DNA of 40,339 nucleotides from Thermoproteota archaeon. GTDB taxonomy: Archaea; Korarchaeota; JAOZGF01; JAOZFZ01. The DNA lies in NCBI GenBank assembly GCA_027491455.1, contig JAOZFL010000110.1:1-40339 (forward strand). The letters are read 5' to 3'. Shown here one piece after another: positions 1 through 8,057 of the stretch (positions are counted from its first letter, which is position 1; each line of letters starts with the position of its first letter). A program made the translations under genes and the position numbers. The notes under the pieces are model-generated. The model was given only the letters and a program-made list of their open reading frames with translations, had not been told where the DNA came from and made no database searches.

Positions 1-291
1 CGCCAATAGTTTCTGTATCGATTTTCACATTGTCAACCGCTACTGAACCCTGTAGAAATCTGTTCCTAGTGATCTCAGCTACGTCTACTGCTTTGCTAAT
101 AGATTTTCCACGAGCCTTGATGATGACTGAGTTCTTCCCCTGATTAAACTGAAGAACAGTCGCTAAAACATAATTCATACCACCCGGCTGAGCGCAGCTG
201 AAATATTGCTTAGTTTAAAGGACTGCACTCAAAACTGGTTTGTGGGTTTTTTTCCTATATAGATTTCTCCTATTTCAGCCTCGCTTGCCAT
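1..291 (-). CDS. alba: Alba chromatin protein, intron-interrupted, 3' end beyond window
   Basis: Encodes Alba, the small dimeric DNA/RNA-binding protein that coats archaeal chromosomes. Exon 1 (291-240) reads [17 protein letters not shown]. Exon 2 (177 to the window edge) continues [15 protein letters not shown], then [18 protein letters not shown] and TRNRFL, matching Alba motif for motif. Between them the frame hits TGA at 231-229. Removing 62 nt (239-178) restores GKKPTMNYV, the invariant Alba sequence containing the DNA-contacting Lys pair. The C-terminal 10-20 residues lie outside the window. Start chosen because an SD-like GGAGG precedes ATG 291 and the N-terminus matches the family. 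The identity is seen directly; splicing is inferred from the frame and the foldable BHB. A pseudogene is the alternative, but both exons are perfectly conserved. Confidence 0.93.
178..239 (-). other. Predicted 62-nt BHB intron in alba pre-mRNA
   Basis: Sense-strand folding gives a BHB. The central 4-bp helix is CCAC (245-242) with GTGG (183-180). The 5' bulge is AAA (241-239) and the 3' bulge TAT (179-177). The inner helix is 238-233 with 189-184 (one A-C mismatch, one G-U), then a UU bulge, then eight pairs, 230-223 with 197-190. Cutting after the second bulge base on each side joins ACA-A to TG, giving CCC ACA ATG AAT in frame; cutting after the first base gives the same product. The outer exon helix is weak (one C-G, then mismatches), as in relaxed BHBs. 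Junctions are predicted, not observed. Confidence 0.85.
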
Positions 292-298
292 TTCATTA

Positions 299-374
299 CA
301 CCTCCTTCTTTTTTGTTGTATTTGTTGTTGGCTCTGTTCGTGGTTTTAGTGAACCCTTTTCCTATTTATAAAGG
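299..374 (-). promoter_or_regulatory. alba promoter and ribosome binding site
   Basis: On the minus strand a TATA-like CCTTTATAAATAGG lies at 374-361, about 70 nt before the alba ATG. A purine-rich SD, GAAGGAGGTG, spans 308-299 just upstream of ATG 291. The leader between them is A/C-rich and appears unstructured. This argues for an expressed, translated gene rather than a relic. Confidence 0.6.
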
Positions 375-640
375 TTGCTTTTTATTTGTCTTGCTTTTGT
401 TTATTTTTCATGATCTATCCTTCACATTTCTATCTTTTACTCCTTTATGACAAGTTTATAGTTTAAAAATATAAGTAATTTTTAATTTTTTGTTACTTGC
501 CTCTGGACCTAGTTTGAGTTTAGTGCATCCATAAAAGTGATGAAATTAGGGTAAGCATAAAACTTAAAAAGAGAAAGGGCAGAGAGGAGATTTAGTTGAT
601 GAGTTTAAAGCTATAAGAAGAAATAAAAAGGCTATTTAAA
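375..640. other. Intergenic, no gene seen
   Basis: AT-rich spacer between the divergently oriented alba and tRNA-Pro. It holds only short ORFs. A C-box-like AGTGATGA at 536-543 has no D box. CTATAAG at about 611-617 is a possible TATA element for tRNA-Pro. Confidence 0.4.
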
Positions 641-712
641 AGGGTAAGGGGCCGTAGTCGAGTATGGTAAGATGCCTGCCTGGGGCTAAACCCTATAGTT
701 AACGGAACGCAG

Positions 713-732
713 AAGGTATAGCGCCTGCGGAA
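713..732 (+). other. tRNA-Pro intron within the anticodon stem (42/43)
   Basis: A 20-nt insertion between GCAG and G of the 3' anticodon strand. Inner helix AGG/CCT closes a 7-nt loop. Bulges are AGA and AAG, and the short central helix pairs CGC with GCG. Splicing is needed to complete the five-pair anticodon stem, so the intron breaks a helix rather than a loop. Confidence 0.72.
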
Positions 733-749
733 GTGATCGTGGGTTCAAA

Positions 750-771
750 AGCAATGTAAATCTGCTGGGAG
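750..771 (+). other. T-loop intron of tRNA-Pro (59/60)
   Basis: The T stem GTGGG/CCCAC is the outer helix and TTCA/TGGG the central helix (two G-U). Bulges are AAA and AGT; inner stem GCA/TGC. Removing 22 nt leaves the standard seven-base loop TTCAAAT. Confidence 0.82.
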
Positions 772-811
772 TCCCACCGGCCCCATTTCTCTTTACCCTT
801 GGTTTCTTTTT

Positions 812-1876
812 TTAACCCCACCCTTTTCTTTTCTTCCATGCTATTAAAAAAACTATGGAGATGCCTGTTACGCCTATTAAGAAGTACATGAGAAGATAGA
901 AAAGTGTTTCTATCGTGAATTCAACGAGAAACAACTTTGTTGCCCATAGAAGTAAAGGATACATAGCGATAAGTATCGCCAGCAACACTAGTCTATCCCA
1001 GAAAACCTTAAGTTTCTTTATGTAACCCTCTATTACTCCTCCTGAAAACCACACTGCCAGCCCCAATATTGTTATCCACATATAGCGTATGATGGATTCT
1101 GCCAACAAATAGGAAAGTGAATAAACAGTCGTTGTAATTATGAAACTATAAATAAGGTATATGCTAGATACTATTATGAGCATGCCTGAGAGCATCGTGA
1201 AGATTTCTATTTTGCCCGTAACAATGTAATGTGAAAACCCTTCTATTTTAAACCCCTTAAATATTAATGTGAAACCCATTATAAAAAGGAAAGCAACTGA
1301 TATGTAGCGAAGCATGTTTAGAAGATAAAGAATAGCTGCTACAACAAAGAAAACCCCGGGGATACCTAGGAAGATCCTTGTGAAGGATGGATCGCTAAGG
1401 TACCTCTTAAGATACCTTAACAGTATTATATAGGTTGTCTCTATTTCTTTGCTCTGCTGCACGATTACCCGTTCAACTGAGATTATTGGGAACCTTGACT
1501 GGATTATCGGGATTATGTATTCATCGTCAGCTCCATCTGAGACAAATATCGCTCCTTTAACACTGATCTTCTTTTGTATTTCATCCAGCTGTCTATTTAT
1601 TTCTTTATCTGCTTTAAAACCCTTGCTCTTATGCCCTGTGACAGTCACAATTTCCAGTTTCTCTCCCTTAACCATAAGCTCATTATATATTTTTATTGCG
1701 CCGAAAACGGCATTTGCATCTGATTCCTCAGGATCCTCTAAGAGAAGCCTCTCGGCTACTTTCAAGTTTTCTTCTTTGCCTATTACTGGGCCCTTGTAGC
1801 CTGTCTTCTGGCCTATATCGTCGTCTCTGTCCACACAGAGCACCAATATTTTTCCATTTAGCTCTTCGGTGGTCAT
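812..1876 (-). CDS. DUF373 family membrane protein
   Basis: A 354-residue archaeal protein of the DUF373 family, function unknown. The N-terminal ~155 residues are soluble, open with an acidic VLCVDRDDDIG stretch and carry a GAIFVSDGADDE segment, both family hallmarks. The C-terminal half has about six hydrophobic helices between residues ~165 and 350, ending in basic KKRKGWG. Its ATG overlaps the stop of the coiled-coil gene by 4 nt (ATGA), so the two are translationally coupled and last in the fusA operon. The fold hints at a nucleotide or ligand-binding cytosolic domain anchored in the membrane, which is inference. Confidence 0.8.
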   Translation of the reverse strand: MTTEELNGKILVLCVDRDDDIGQKTGYKGPVIGKEENLKVAERLLLEDPEESDANAVFGAIKIYNELMVKGEKLEIVTVTGHKSKGFKADKEINRQLDEIQKKISVKGAIFVSDGADDEYIIPIIQSRFPIISVERVIVQQSKEIETTYIILLRYLKRYLSDPSFTRIFLGIPGVFFVVAAILYLLNMLRYISVAFLFIMGFTLIFKGFKIEGFSHYIVTGKIEIFTMLSGMLIIVSSIYLIYSFIITTTVYSLSYLLAESIIRYMWITILGLAVWFSGGVIEGYIKKLKVFWDRLVLLAILIAMYPLLLWATKLFLVEFTIETLFYLLMYFLIGVTGISIVFLIAWKKRKGWG

Positions 1877-2769
1877 ATGTATCCTTCTTTAACTAGAAGT
1901 AAAAATTCATCCATTGAAAGTTTCTCTTTTTTACTCAGTTTTTCTAGAGCATTTTTAATTTTTTGCTTTTTCACTTCCTCCATTTCCTCAAGCATCTTCT
2001 GTTTTTCTTTCCTTTTCTCCTCTAAAATCGTGTTTTTAACTTTATTTATTTCACTCTTTACTTTCACCACTTTCCTATGTATTTGATCAGCTTTTTCCTT
2101 GAATGGTTGCATTTCCTTATTTATTTTCTCGATTTTAACCCTTAATTCATCGACATGTTCAAAGTACTTTTTCATCTTTTCATGATGATCCTGAGCTAAC
2201 TTAGCATAAGTTAGGACTTGCTTGTGACATTGGTCATCTTGGAATTTAAGTTTGCCAACTTCTATGTATGCCTCTAACATTTTCTCCCTTATGGTATTTG
2301 TTTCTCTGTGTTTTTGGTATTCTCTCTGCAGCTTAGCCAGCTGGTCAATGAGCTTCTTCTCCTGATCAGGCGACATAGGGTTTGTTTGTATGCTCCACTC
2401 AAGTTTCTCTATTCTGCCTCTAAGTGACTTAGCCGAGGCTTTAAGCTGCAACTTGGATTCTTTATATTTTTCTCTGTATTTCCTTGCTTTTTTAAGTGCC
2501 TCTAACATTTCCTCCCTTATTCTCTGCCTTTCTTTCTTTGCTTTCCTAGCCATTTCATTGTATTTGTCCCTTTCTCTCTTCATTTCCATGGCTTTTTGAA
2601 GAAGCTCCCTGTACTTAGCTTTTAACTTTCTTTTCTCCGCTGTATGCTCTTTAACAGCCTTATTATATTTATCTCTCTCTTCTCTCAACTCTAGAAGTTT
2701 TTCCTGCAATAAATCTAATTTCCTCGGTAAATCTTTGTTCATTGTGCTCCCATGGATATTTTTTGTCAA
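1873..2769 (-). CDS. Archaeal coiled-coil protein (COG1340-like)
   Basis: 298 residues, almost wholly charged heptads rich in Lys, Glu and Arg from about residue 10 to 285, so a long rod-like coiled coil. No catalytic motif or membrane segment is visible. It resembles the conserved archaeal coiled-coil family COG1340, sometimes mislabelled phosphoserine phosphatase. The short C-terminal tail, KLSMDEFLLLVKEGYI, is the only non-repetitive part. It starts just downstream of the PRC-barrel gene and overlaps the DUF373 gene. A scaffolding or chromosome-linked role is possible, but nothing here proves it. Confidence 0.75.
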   Translation of the reverse strand: MTKNIHGSTMNKDLPRKLDLLQEKLLELREERDKYNKAVKEHTAEKRKLKAKYRELLQKAMEMKRERDKYNEMARKAKKERQRIREEMLEALKKARKYREKYKESKLQLKASAKSLRGRIEKLEWSIQTNPMSPDQEKKLIDQLAKLQREYQKHRETNTIREKMLEAYIEVGKLKFQDDQCHKQVLTYAKLAQDHHEKMKKYFEHVDELRVKIEKINKEMQPFKEKADQIHRKVVKVKSEINKVKNTILEEKRKEKQKMLEEMEEVKKQKIKNALEKLSKKEKLSMDEFLLLVKEGYI

Positions 2770-2775
2770 TGTTGT

Positions 2776-3003
2776 TCAACGACCAACAGATTTTAAGATT
2801 ATTATATCCTTTACATGAGCTACAAGGTGGAAAGGAACATTAACCTTTCTACCATCCCTTGTTACAATTTCAAAGGCTGATATCTTGCCTTGGGCCGTAT
2901 CAAATATTAATTCATCGACCACGCCGACAAACCTTGCATCCGACGTGTATATTTCTTTATCGTATAGAGATGAAGCTTTTATAGGCAAAGATCTCATCCT
3001 CAT
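2776..3003 (-). CDS. PRC-barrel domain protein
   Basis: A 75-residue single PRC-barrel domain: an N-terminal strand with IKASSLYDKEIYTSDARFVG, a turn, then DELIFDTAQGKISAFEIV and a C-terminal VPFHLVAHVKDIIIL strand. Such small archaeal proteins are thought to bind RNA or partner proteins, by analogy with RimM's PRC domain; the role here is unknown. The ATG overlaps the stop of the acyl-CoA synthetase gene (4 nt), showing operon linkage to fusA. A second PRC-barrel gene lies at 10271-10567. Confidence 0.8.
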   Translation of the reverse strand: MRMRSLPIKASSLYDKEIYTSDARFVGVVDELIFDTAQGKISAFEIVTRDGRKVNVPFHLVAHVKDIIILKSVGR

Positions 3004-3725
3004 TTAAGTATTATCCTCGCATCTACAACAATTGCATCATTAGAGTATAACTTAATTGGATTTAAATCCATTTCTTTTATGTCATTAGACTCAAGTATAA
3101 GGCTAGAAGCTCTGGAGATTATCTTTTTCAAGGACTCAAAGTTAACTGGTTTCTCCCCTCTAAACCCTTTAAGTACTTTGTATCCCTTTATCTCCTTTAT
3201 CATTTCATCTATATCTAAATCGGTGATGGGAAGAACTCTAAAAGCTACATCGTTGTATACTTCAACGAAAACCCCTCCTAACCCAAACATTATCGTTGGA
3301 CCAAACTGAGGATCCACAGTTGCTCCAACTATGACTTCTCTCCCCCTTGGATAGTACCTTTGGACTAATACACCACTTACCCTGGCCCCTGGGCAGAGTT
3401 TTTTTACATTAGCCATTATTTCATCGTAAGCCTTAAAAAGCTCTTTATCGTCTCTAATATCTAGTTTCACTCCTTTAACATCTGATTTATGAAGTATCTG
3501 TGGTGAAAGGACTTTGAGTACAATTGGGTACCCGATTTCTTTAGCTATTTCTGCTACCTCCGTTCTTCTCTTAGCAACCTTTGTTTCGGCTACTGGTATC
3601 CCAGCTAACTTCAGCACCTCGTTACATTCGGGTTCCAAAAGAAACTTTCTGCCTTCCCCTCTGGCGACATCAATTATCTTTAAAATTGCCTTTGTTTTCT
3701 CTTTCAGTATCATCTGCAACCCCAT
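3000..3725 (-). CDS. acdB: ADP-forming acetyl/acyl-CoA synthetase, beta (ATP-grasp) subunit
   Basis: 241 residues matching the beta subunit of NDP-forming acyl-CoA synthetases, which conserve energy by making ATP from acyl-CoA, ADP and phosphate. Visible are the ATP-grasp start (YPIVLKVLSPQILHKSDVKG), the conserved GVLVQRYYPRGREVIVGA strand, FGPTIMFGLGGVFVE, and the C-terminal KEMDLNPIKLYSNDAIVVDA metal-binding segment. The catalytic alpha subunit is not in the window, so it must be encoded elsewhere. It starts 4 nt after the fusA stop, in the fusA operon. Substrate acid cannot be told from sequence. Confidence 0.88.
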   Translation of the reverse strand: MGLQMILKEKTKAILKIIDVARGEGRKFLLEPECNEVLKLAGIPVAETKVAKRRTEVAEIAKEIGYPIVLKVLSPQILHKSDVKGVKLDIRDDKELFKAYDEIMANVKKLCPGARVSGVLVQRYYPRGREVIVGATVDPQFGPTIMFGLGGVFVEVYNDVAFRVLPITDLDIDEMIKEIKGYKVLKGFRGEKPVNFESLKKIISRASSLILESNDIKEMDLNPIKLYSNDAIVVDARIILK

Positions 3726-3729
3726 ACAA

Positions 3730-5931
3730 TTAAAGGGTATCCATATACTCTTCAGCCCTTGGAATCTCAGGTTTCTTTCCTTTTCTTTTCCTTATATTAA
3801 TGGCTATTTCATTTGAAAGCTTTTCAGGAACTATTTCCCAATGTGAAAAAGTGTTTTGCCAAAAAGCTTTTCCACTTGAAGCCTTTCTCATTATGCTTGC
3901 AAATCCTATTGTTTCAGCTACTGGAATATATCCGTAAACAATTGACAAGTGCTGCCTCTCCTCCATTCTCTCAATCCTTCCCCTTTTACTGGTTATCACC
4001 CCGATGACTTTGCCTAACGTGTCTGTGGGCACTGTTACTTGTATTTTATATATTGGCTCCATTAAAATTGGCTCCGCTGAAAGCACAGACCCGTAAACTG
4101 CTCTCCTTATTGCTGGCATGACCTGAGCAGGCCCTCTATGAACAGGGTCCTCATGGATCTGAACATCGGTTAGCGCTATTTTAACCCCTCTCAAAGGCTC
4201 ACCGCAAAGCGGACCTTCCTTTGTCGACCATCTGAAGGCACTGATTATCATTTCTCTTACTTCATCTAAGTACTGAACACCTGAAGTTCTGTTAACGAAT
4301 ATATTCATGTAATCGTCTATGACCCATATGTTCCTTGCATCTGAAGCATTCCATCTGGCCTCTTCTCTGAGAATCCTTGCTCTCTCTCTCCAAGGCATAT
4401 CACTTGTCACTTTCCCATCTTCAAGAAGCTTCATCGTTTCATCATTTAAGGGCTCAGCTACAAGCCAAAATCTATTATGTTTATTGGGTGACTTTGCTAG
4501 TACAGGTTGAGAGGAGGAACCTCTAACTGTTTCCCTGTAAACTACAACAGGTGGTGAAGTGACTATTTCTATTCCCGTCTCTCTTATATTGTTTATAACT
4601 ATTTCGATGTGAAGTTCACCCATCCCTGAAATCAATGTTTCCCCTGTTTCCTCGTTAATCGTGTAGACCAGGTTAGGGTCCTCGATTGATGTTTTCCTAA
4701 TGTACTCTATAAGCTTAGGTAAGTCTTGAGGTCTCTTCGGCTCAATAGCCATGGTTACAACAGGCTCTGTTACATATTTTATCTTTTCAAATGGGGGGAA
4801 ATTAATGTATTCAGGAGTAACTATTGTTTCACCTGCCCTGGCCGAGGGTAAACCCAGTAGAGCCACAATATTGCCCGCGGGGAGTTCTTTGATAATTTCT
4901 CTGTCAGCCCCCATGTAAAGTGAAACTTGTTGGATTCTATGCATACTTCTAGCCATTAACAAGAAAACTTCGTCTCCCTCATGTATCGTACCGGAAAGTA
5001 TTCTTCCAGTTGTGACGGCCCCTGCATGAGGATCTATGTTAATTTTGTTTACAGAGATAACCAGAGGGCCATTTTCATCACATTTAACCATGGATTTTCC
5101 GATTTCACTATTTAAATCCCCTTTCCACAGGGCAGGAATCCTGTATTTCTGGGCTTCAAGGGGGCTTGGTGTGTTCTTGATGACCATGCCAAGAATTGCT
5201 TCGTGAAGAGGAATTTCTCTTTGCAACTCCTCGACTCTGTTTTCCAAGTATGCATCAATGACATCAGAAAACATAAACCCTCTTTTCTTAGCCATTTCAA
5301 ACGTTAGACCCCATTTGTCAATGGCTGAACCAAAAGCTACATTTCCTTTAGCAAAGCTAACTTGCCATTTATCCCTGTATTCAGGCTCAGCGTATATATT
5401 TATTAAGCGATTGTAATCTCTAATTATCCTTTCAAGTTTCTTTTGAATACCGGGGGGCTTTAACCTCAGCTCTGTGATCAACCTGTCAACCTTGTTTATG
5501 AAAAGAACAGGTTTAACCCTCATCTCAAGGGCTTGCCTAGTGACGGTTTCTGTTTGAACCATTACTTCCTCTACAGCGTCTACTACACATATAGCTCCGT
5601 CTATGACCCTTAAAGCTCTTGTAACATGGCCAGTGAAATCTACATGACCAGGAGTGTCAACCAAGTTAATAACATATCTATCACCCCCAAACCTGTGCAG
5701 AAGAGAAATGTTGGCACTTTTGATAGTGATGCCCCTTTTCTGTTCAACCTCTAAATAATCAAGTTTTCTTGCTTGACCTGCCGTCTTCGGTGAAAGAATA
5801 CCTGCTGCAGCTAGGAGACTATCTGACATCGTCGTCTTACCATGGTCAATATGGGCTATAATCCCTACATTCCTTATCCTTTCCTTTTGATGCATAAGGC
5901 TTATCAGTGACTCCATCTCTATTTTCGGCAT
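3730..5931 (-). CDS. fusA: Translation elongation factor EF-2
   Basis: A 733-residue GTPase that drives ribosomal translocation. G1 AHIDHGKTT (~residues 25-33), the switch region KRGITIKSANISL, G3 DTPGH and G4 NKVD are all intact. Domain IV contains HEDPVHRGPAQVMPAIRRAV. The tip loop SGKAFWQNTFSHWEIVPE keeps the His modified to diphthamide in archaea and eukaryotes. Full length for the family. First gene of the operon; a TATA-like TTTAAAA lies upstream (5977-5986) with a GGATG SD-like stretch just before the ATG. Confidence 0.97.
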   Translation of the reverse strand: MPKIEMESLISLMHQKERIRNVGIIAHIDHGKTTMSDSLLAAAGILSPKTAGQARKLDYLEVEQKRGITIKSANISLLHRFGGDRYVINLVDTPGHVDFTGHVTRALRVIDGAICVVDAVEEVMVQTETVTRQALEMRVKPVLFINKVDRLITELRLKPPGIQKKLERIIRDYNRLINIYAEPEYRDKWQVSFAKGNVAFGSAIDKWGLTFEMAKKRGFMFSDVIDAYLENRVEELQREIPLHEAILGMVIKNTPSPLEAQKYRIPALWKGDLNSEIGKSMVKCDENGPLVISVNKINIDPHAGAVTTGRILSGTIHEGDEVFLLMARSMHRIQQVSLYMGADREIIKELPAGNIVALLGLPSARAGETIVTPEYINFPPFEKIKYVTEPVVTMAIEPKRPQDLPKLIEYIRKTSIEDPNLVYTINEETGETLISGMGELHIEIVINNIRETGIEIVTSPPVVVYRETVRGSSSQPVLAKSPNKHNRFWLVAEPLNDETMKLLEDGKVTSDMPWRERARILREEARWNASDARNIWVIDDYMNIFVNRTSGVQYLDEVREMIISAFRWSTKEGPLCGEPLRGVKIALTDVQIHEDPVHRGPAQVMPAIRRAVYGSVLSAEPILMEPIYKIQVTVPTDTLGKVIGVITSKRGRIERMEERQHLSIVYGYIPVAETIGFASIMRKASSGKAFWQNTFSHWEIVPEKLSNEIAINIRKRKGKKPEIPRAEEYMDTL

Positions 5932-6236
5932 ATTTAATCATCCTTTCAGTTTAAGTAACTGTCATTAACAGAGATCCCTTTTAAACTCGAACACCTTTCA
6001 GTTTCTGGGGAGGGTCAAGGTACTTTTATGTAGGTTATGTCTTTAAAAATCCCGTGGTTAACCGTCTAGGCCTTAAAACCGAAAGTCTTTACTCAGCCAA
6101 TGTTTATATCTTCAATGAACATCGGAGTTTTAGCTTTGCATAAATGGCCTTTACCTTTAAATTTGTTTAGAGTTCCCTATGAATTCACTAAATCAGAGCC
6201 CTTTTCTCCCTAACGATAAATCCATTCTTAAATCAT
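5932..6236 (-). promoter_or_regulatory. fusA upstream region
   Basis: Non-coding 305 nt between the fusA start and the end of the RHH gene. On the minus strand GTTTAAAAGG at about 5986-5977 is a plausible TATA box, some 46 nt before the fusA ATG. I see no ORF, repeat or structured RNA in the rest. Confidence 0.4.
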
Positions 6237-6425
6237 TTAAATATTCTCGAGCAAGTGGGGGAACCTAGAGGAGAGGAGGTTCCTTATAGCCTCCCTTACT
6301 AGGTCACTCCTTGAGTAATATATTTTCCTCTTAACAAGGACGTCGATAGCTTCAACGTAGTTCATGGGTAAAGATATTGATATAACGGTTGTTTCACCGC
6401 CTTTTCTTTTCACTCTCCTTGACAT
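6237..6425 (-). CDS. Ribbon-helix-helix (CopG/Arc-type) DNA-binding protein
   Basis: 62 residues with the RHH pattern: a basic N-terminus (SRRVKRKGG), beta strand ETTVISISLP, helix MNYVEAIDVLVKRK, turn YYSRSDLVREAI and a final helix. These proteins bind operators as dimers through the strand. The gene is isolated and divergent from the ATPase gene at 6836 across a 410-nt spacer holding an inverted repeat, so it may control itself or its neighbour. A TATA-like AAAATAG and a GGTGTAGG stretch precede the ATG. Confidence 0.8.
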   Translation of the reverse strand: MSRRVKRKGGETTVISISLPMNYVEAIDVLVKRKIYYSRSDLVREAIRNLLSSRFPHLLENI

Positions 6426-6835
6426 GTTAACCTACACCTATTTTAACTCCCAATTTTTTAAGGAGTACAGAGTTAAATCGTTCATTTAACCAGTAGTAAA
6501 GTTAATTTTCCATTAAATCAACTTACAAAGGTATTTAACGCCTTAGAAGTACCGGGTTTATGTAATCAAAGGGAGTTGAAATGTTTTATTTCACATATAA
6601 CTTTACCTAAAAAGGACATAAATAAAAACCCTTTTAAAAGGTTTGGAATATATAAGGTAACCTCGGGTTCATAAATAAAGAGGGATAAGGAAGCCCAAAT
6701 AGGCTCGGTTGGTGCTTAAATCAATTTTTTGTTCCATTTTAACCTGGAACAAATATTACACTATGGAAAAAACGAGAGGGGGGTCCTCTTAAACAAGGAC
6801 TGTTTTAAGCCTCTATACTGTGTAAGTGATTAAAA
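6426..6835. other. Divergent intergenic region with 24-bp inverted repeat
   Basis: Spacer between the RHH gene and the ATPase. It contains a perfect inverted repeat, TTGTTCCA (6729-6736) and TGGAACAA (6745-6752), separated by 8 bp, about 85 nt before the ATPase ATG. That size and symmetry suit a dimeric regulator such as an RHH protein. No ORF is convincing in the rest. Confidence 0.45.
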
Positions 6836-7993
6836 ATGTCCATTGCAGATTTGGGTTTAAGAAACAATCCTTTTGAGGAATTAACGAGCCTATGGATCTT
6901 AGATGAGGAAAAATTTTTTGTTAAACAGAGAGAAGACTTTGTAATAGATGAAATTACAAATGAAGCTATGGCAGCAGAAGGCTCAGGGTTGGTCTTCTTA
7001 GTTGGGGAACTTGGATATGGAAAAACAATCAGATTATCAAGGATAAGAAAAAGGTTTTTAAGGAAAGGAGCCTTCTGTTCATTTGTCACAGTTGAACCAG
7101 GGATTATAAGTAGCTCTATCAGGAAGATGCTCATAGATTCAATTAATAACCGCAGAGGAATATTAATGTCCCTAAAAAGGAAACTGAGGTTCCCCATGTA
7201 CACCGAAATAGAAAAGTTGCACAATGGCAGCCTGTCGCCTACAAAAGCAGCAGATATCATCATTGATTCAATGCTGACCAACACCCCATCTTCAATCTTA
7301 ATCGATGACCTGCAGAACATATATTTCTCCTCCGCTGAATGGCGTTTCTACTTGATAGAGATGCTTAGACACCTTGTGAGCAGCATGCCTGAAGGTTTAC
7401 TTTTCCTTGTCTCAGTTACTCCACAGGCATATGAGCTTCTTGAAAGAGATTTCTCGGCTTTCACTTCCAGGGTTCACGCTGTGACAAGGATATCTCCTTT
7501 AAGTAACGAGGAAGCCATTGCTTTTACACAGAAGAGACTTTCAAGGTTTAGGTTGCAGCCTGTGGGTGACGCTTTGTTTCCGTTTTCGGAGGAGGTAATT
7601 GAAAGAGCCAATGAACATGCAAAAGGTGTACCCTCGGAGCTGATCAGGATACTTGACCTTTGCATCAAGATAGGTGTTAGGAAAAGAGTTGAAAGGATAA
7701 CAGATGAAATATTTGATCTTTATCTGTACCTAGAGACCCCTGTTCAAAAGGCCTTGGTAAACGCTCCATTTACCCTGAAAAGAGAATTTAGGATAATGCT
7801 TGAAACATTTCAAGATGAGCCCTTCACTCTTGATCAGGTAGCAATTGAAATGGGTATACCACTCGAAAAAGAATTTTTCAGGGTAGAGGAGTTAGCAGAT
7901 TTAAATGTGGTGAAGAGAACCGGTAAGAATTACATTGTAAACCAAGGATTACTAAAGGAAGTTAGGAAGAGGAAAATAGAGATACTAGGGTAA
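6836..7993 (+). CDS. AAA-family ATPase, ORC/ExeA-like, with winged-helix-like C-terminus
   Basis: 385 residues. The N-terminus GLRNNPFEELTS resembles the lead-in of ExeA/ORC-like ATPases. Walker A GELGYGKT is at ~57-64, Walker B SILIDDLQN at ~153. An STAND/ORC-like lid region follows (ISPLSNEEAIAFTQKRL), with a C-terminal helical part (FTLDQVAIEMGIPLEKEF) that looks like a winged helix. It is not a clear Orc1/Cdc6 initiator; it belongs to the looser archaeal P-loop group. It lies just upstream of radA on the same strand (64-nt gap). Role in DNA handling is inference. Confidence 0.75.
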   Translation: MSIADLGLRNNPFEELTSLWILDEEKFFVKQREDFVIDEITNEAMAAEGSGLVFLVGELGYGKTIRLSRIRKRFLRKGAFCSFVTVEPGIISSSIRKMLIDSINNRRGILMSLKRKLRFPMYTEIEKLHNGSLSPTKAADIIIDSMLTNTPSSILIDDLQNIYFSSAEWRFYLIEMLRHLVSSMPEGLLFLVSVTPQAYELLERDFSAFTSRVHAVTRISPLSNEEAIAFTQKRLSRFRLQPVGDALFPFSEEVIERANEHAKGVPSELIRILDLCIKIGVRKRVERITDEIFDLYLYLETPVQKALVNAPFTLKREFRIMLETFQDEPFTLDQVAIEMGIPLEKEFFRVEELADLNVVKRTGKNYIVNQGLLKEVRKRKIEILG

Positions 7994-8057
7994 AAGAATC
8001 TAGAAAAAGGTAAGAATTAAAAATTTTGCAGGTTAGTACCAAAAGATGGTGTAAATA

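Larger units (their letters stand above)
648..785 (+). tRNA. tRNA-Pro(GGG) with three introns
   Basis: Acceptor GGGGCCG (648-654) pairs with CGGCCCC (778-784), discriminator A785. The D arm is intact. Anticodon stem is CCTGC 675-679; the loop starts CTGGGG, so the anticodon is GGG (682-684). Intron 1 (686-707, 22 nt, position 37/38) has inner helix TAA/TTA and bulges GGC and AAC. Intron 2 (713-732, 20 nt) splits the 3' anticodon strand after GCAG; its removal gives GCAGG, which pairs perfectly with CCTGC, followed by TGATC. Intron 3 (750-771, 22 nt) lies in the T loop and leaves TTCAAAT. The excised total of 64 nt leaves a normal-length tRNA. Boundaries are predicted from BHB folds and tRNA geometry. 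Confidence 0.88.

Noticed and set aside
536-602. Possible C/D box sRNA: AGTGATGA and GTTGATGA boxes about 60 nt apart.
   Set aside because: No CUGA D or D' box lies at a fitting distance, so the boxes are probably chance in AT-rich DNA.
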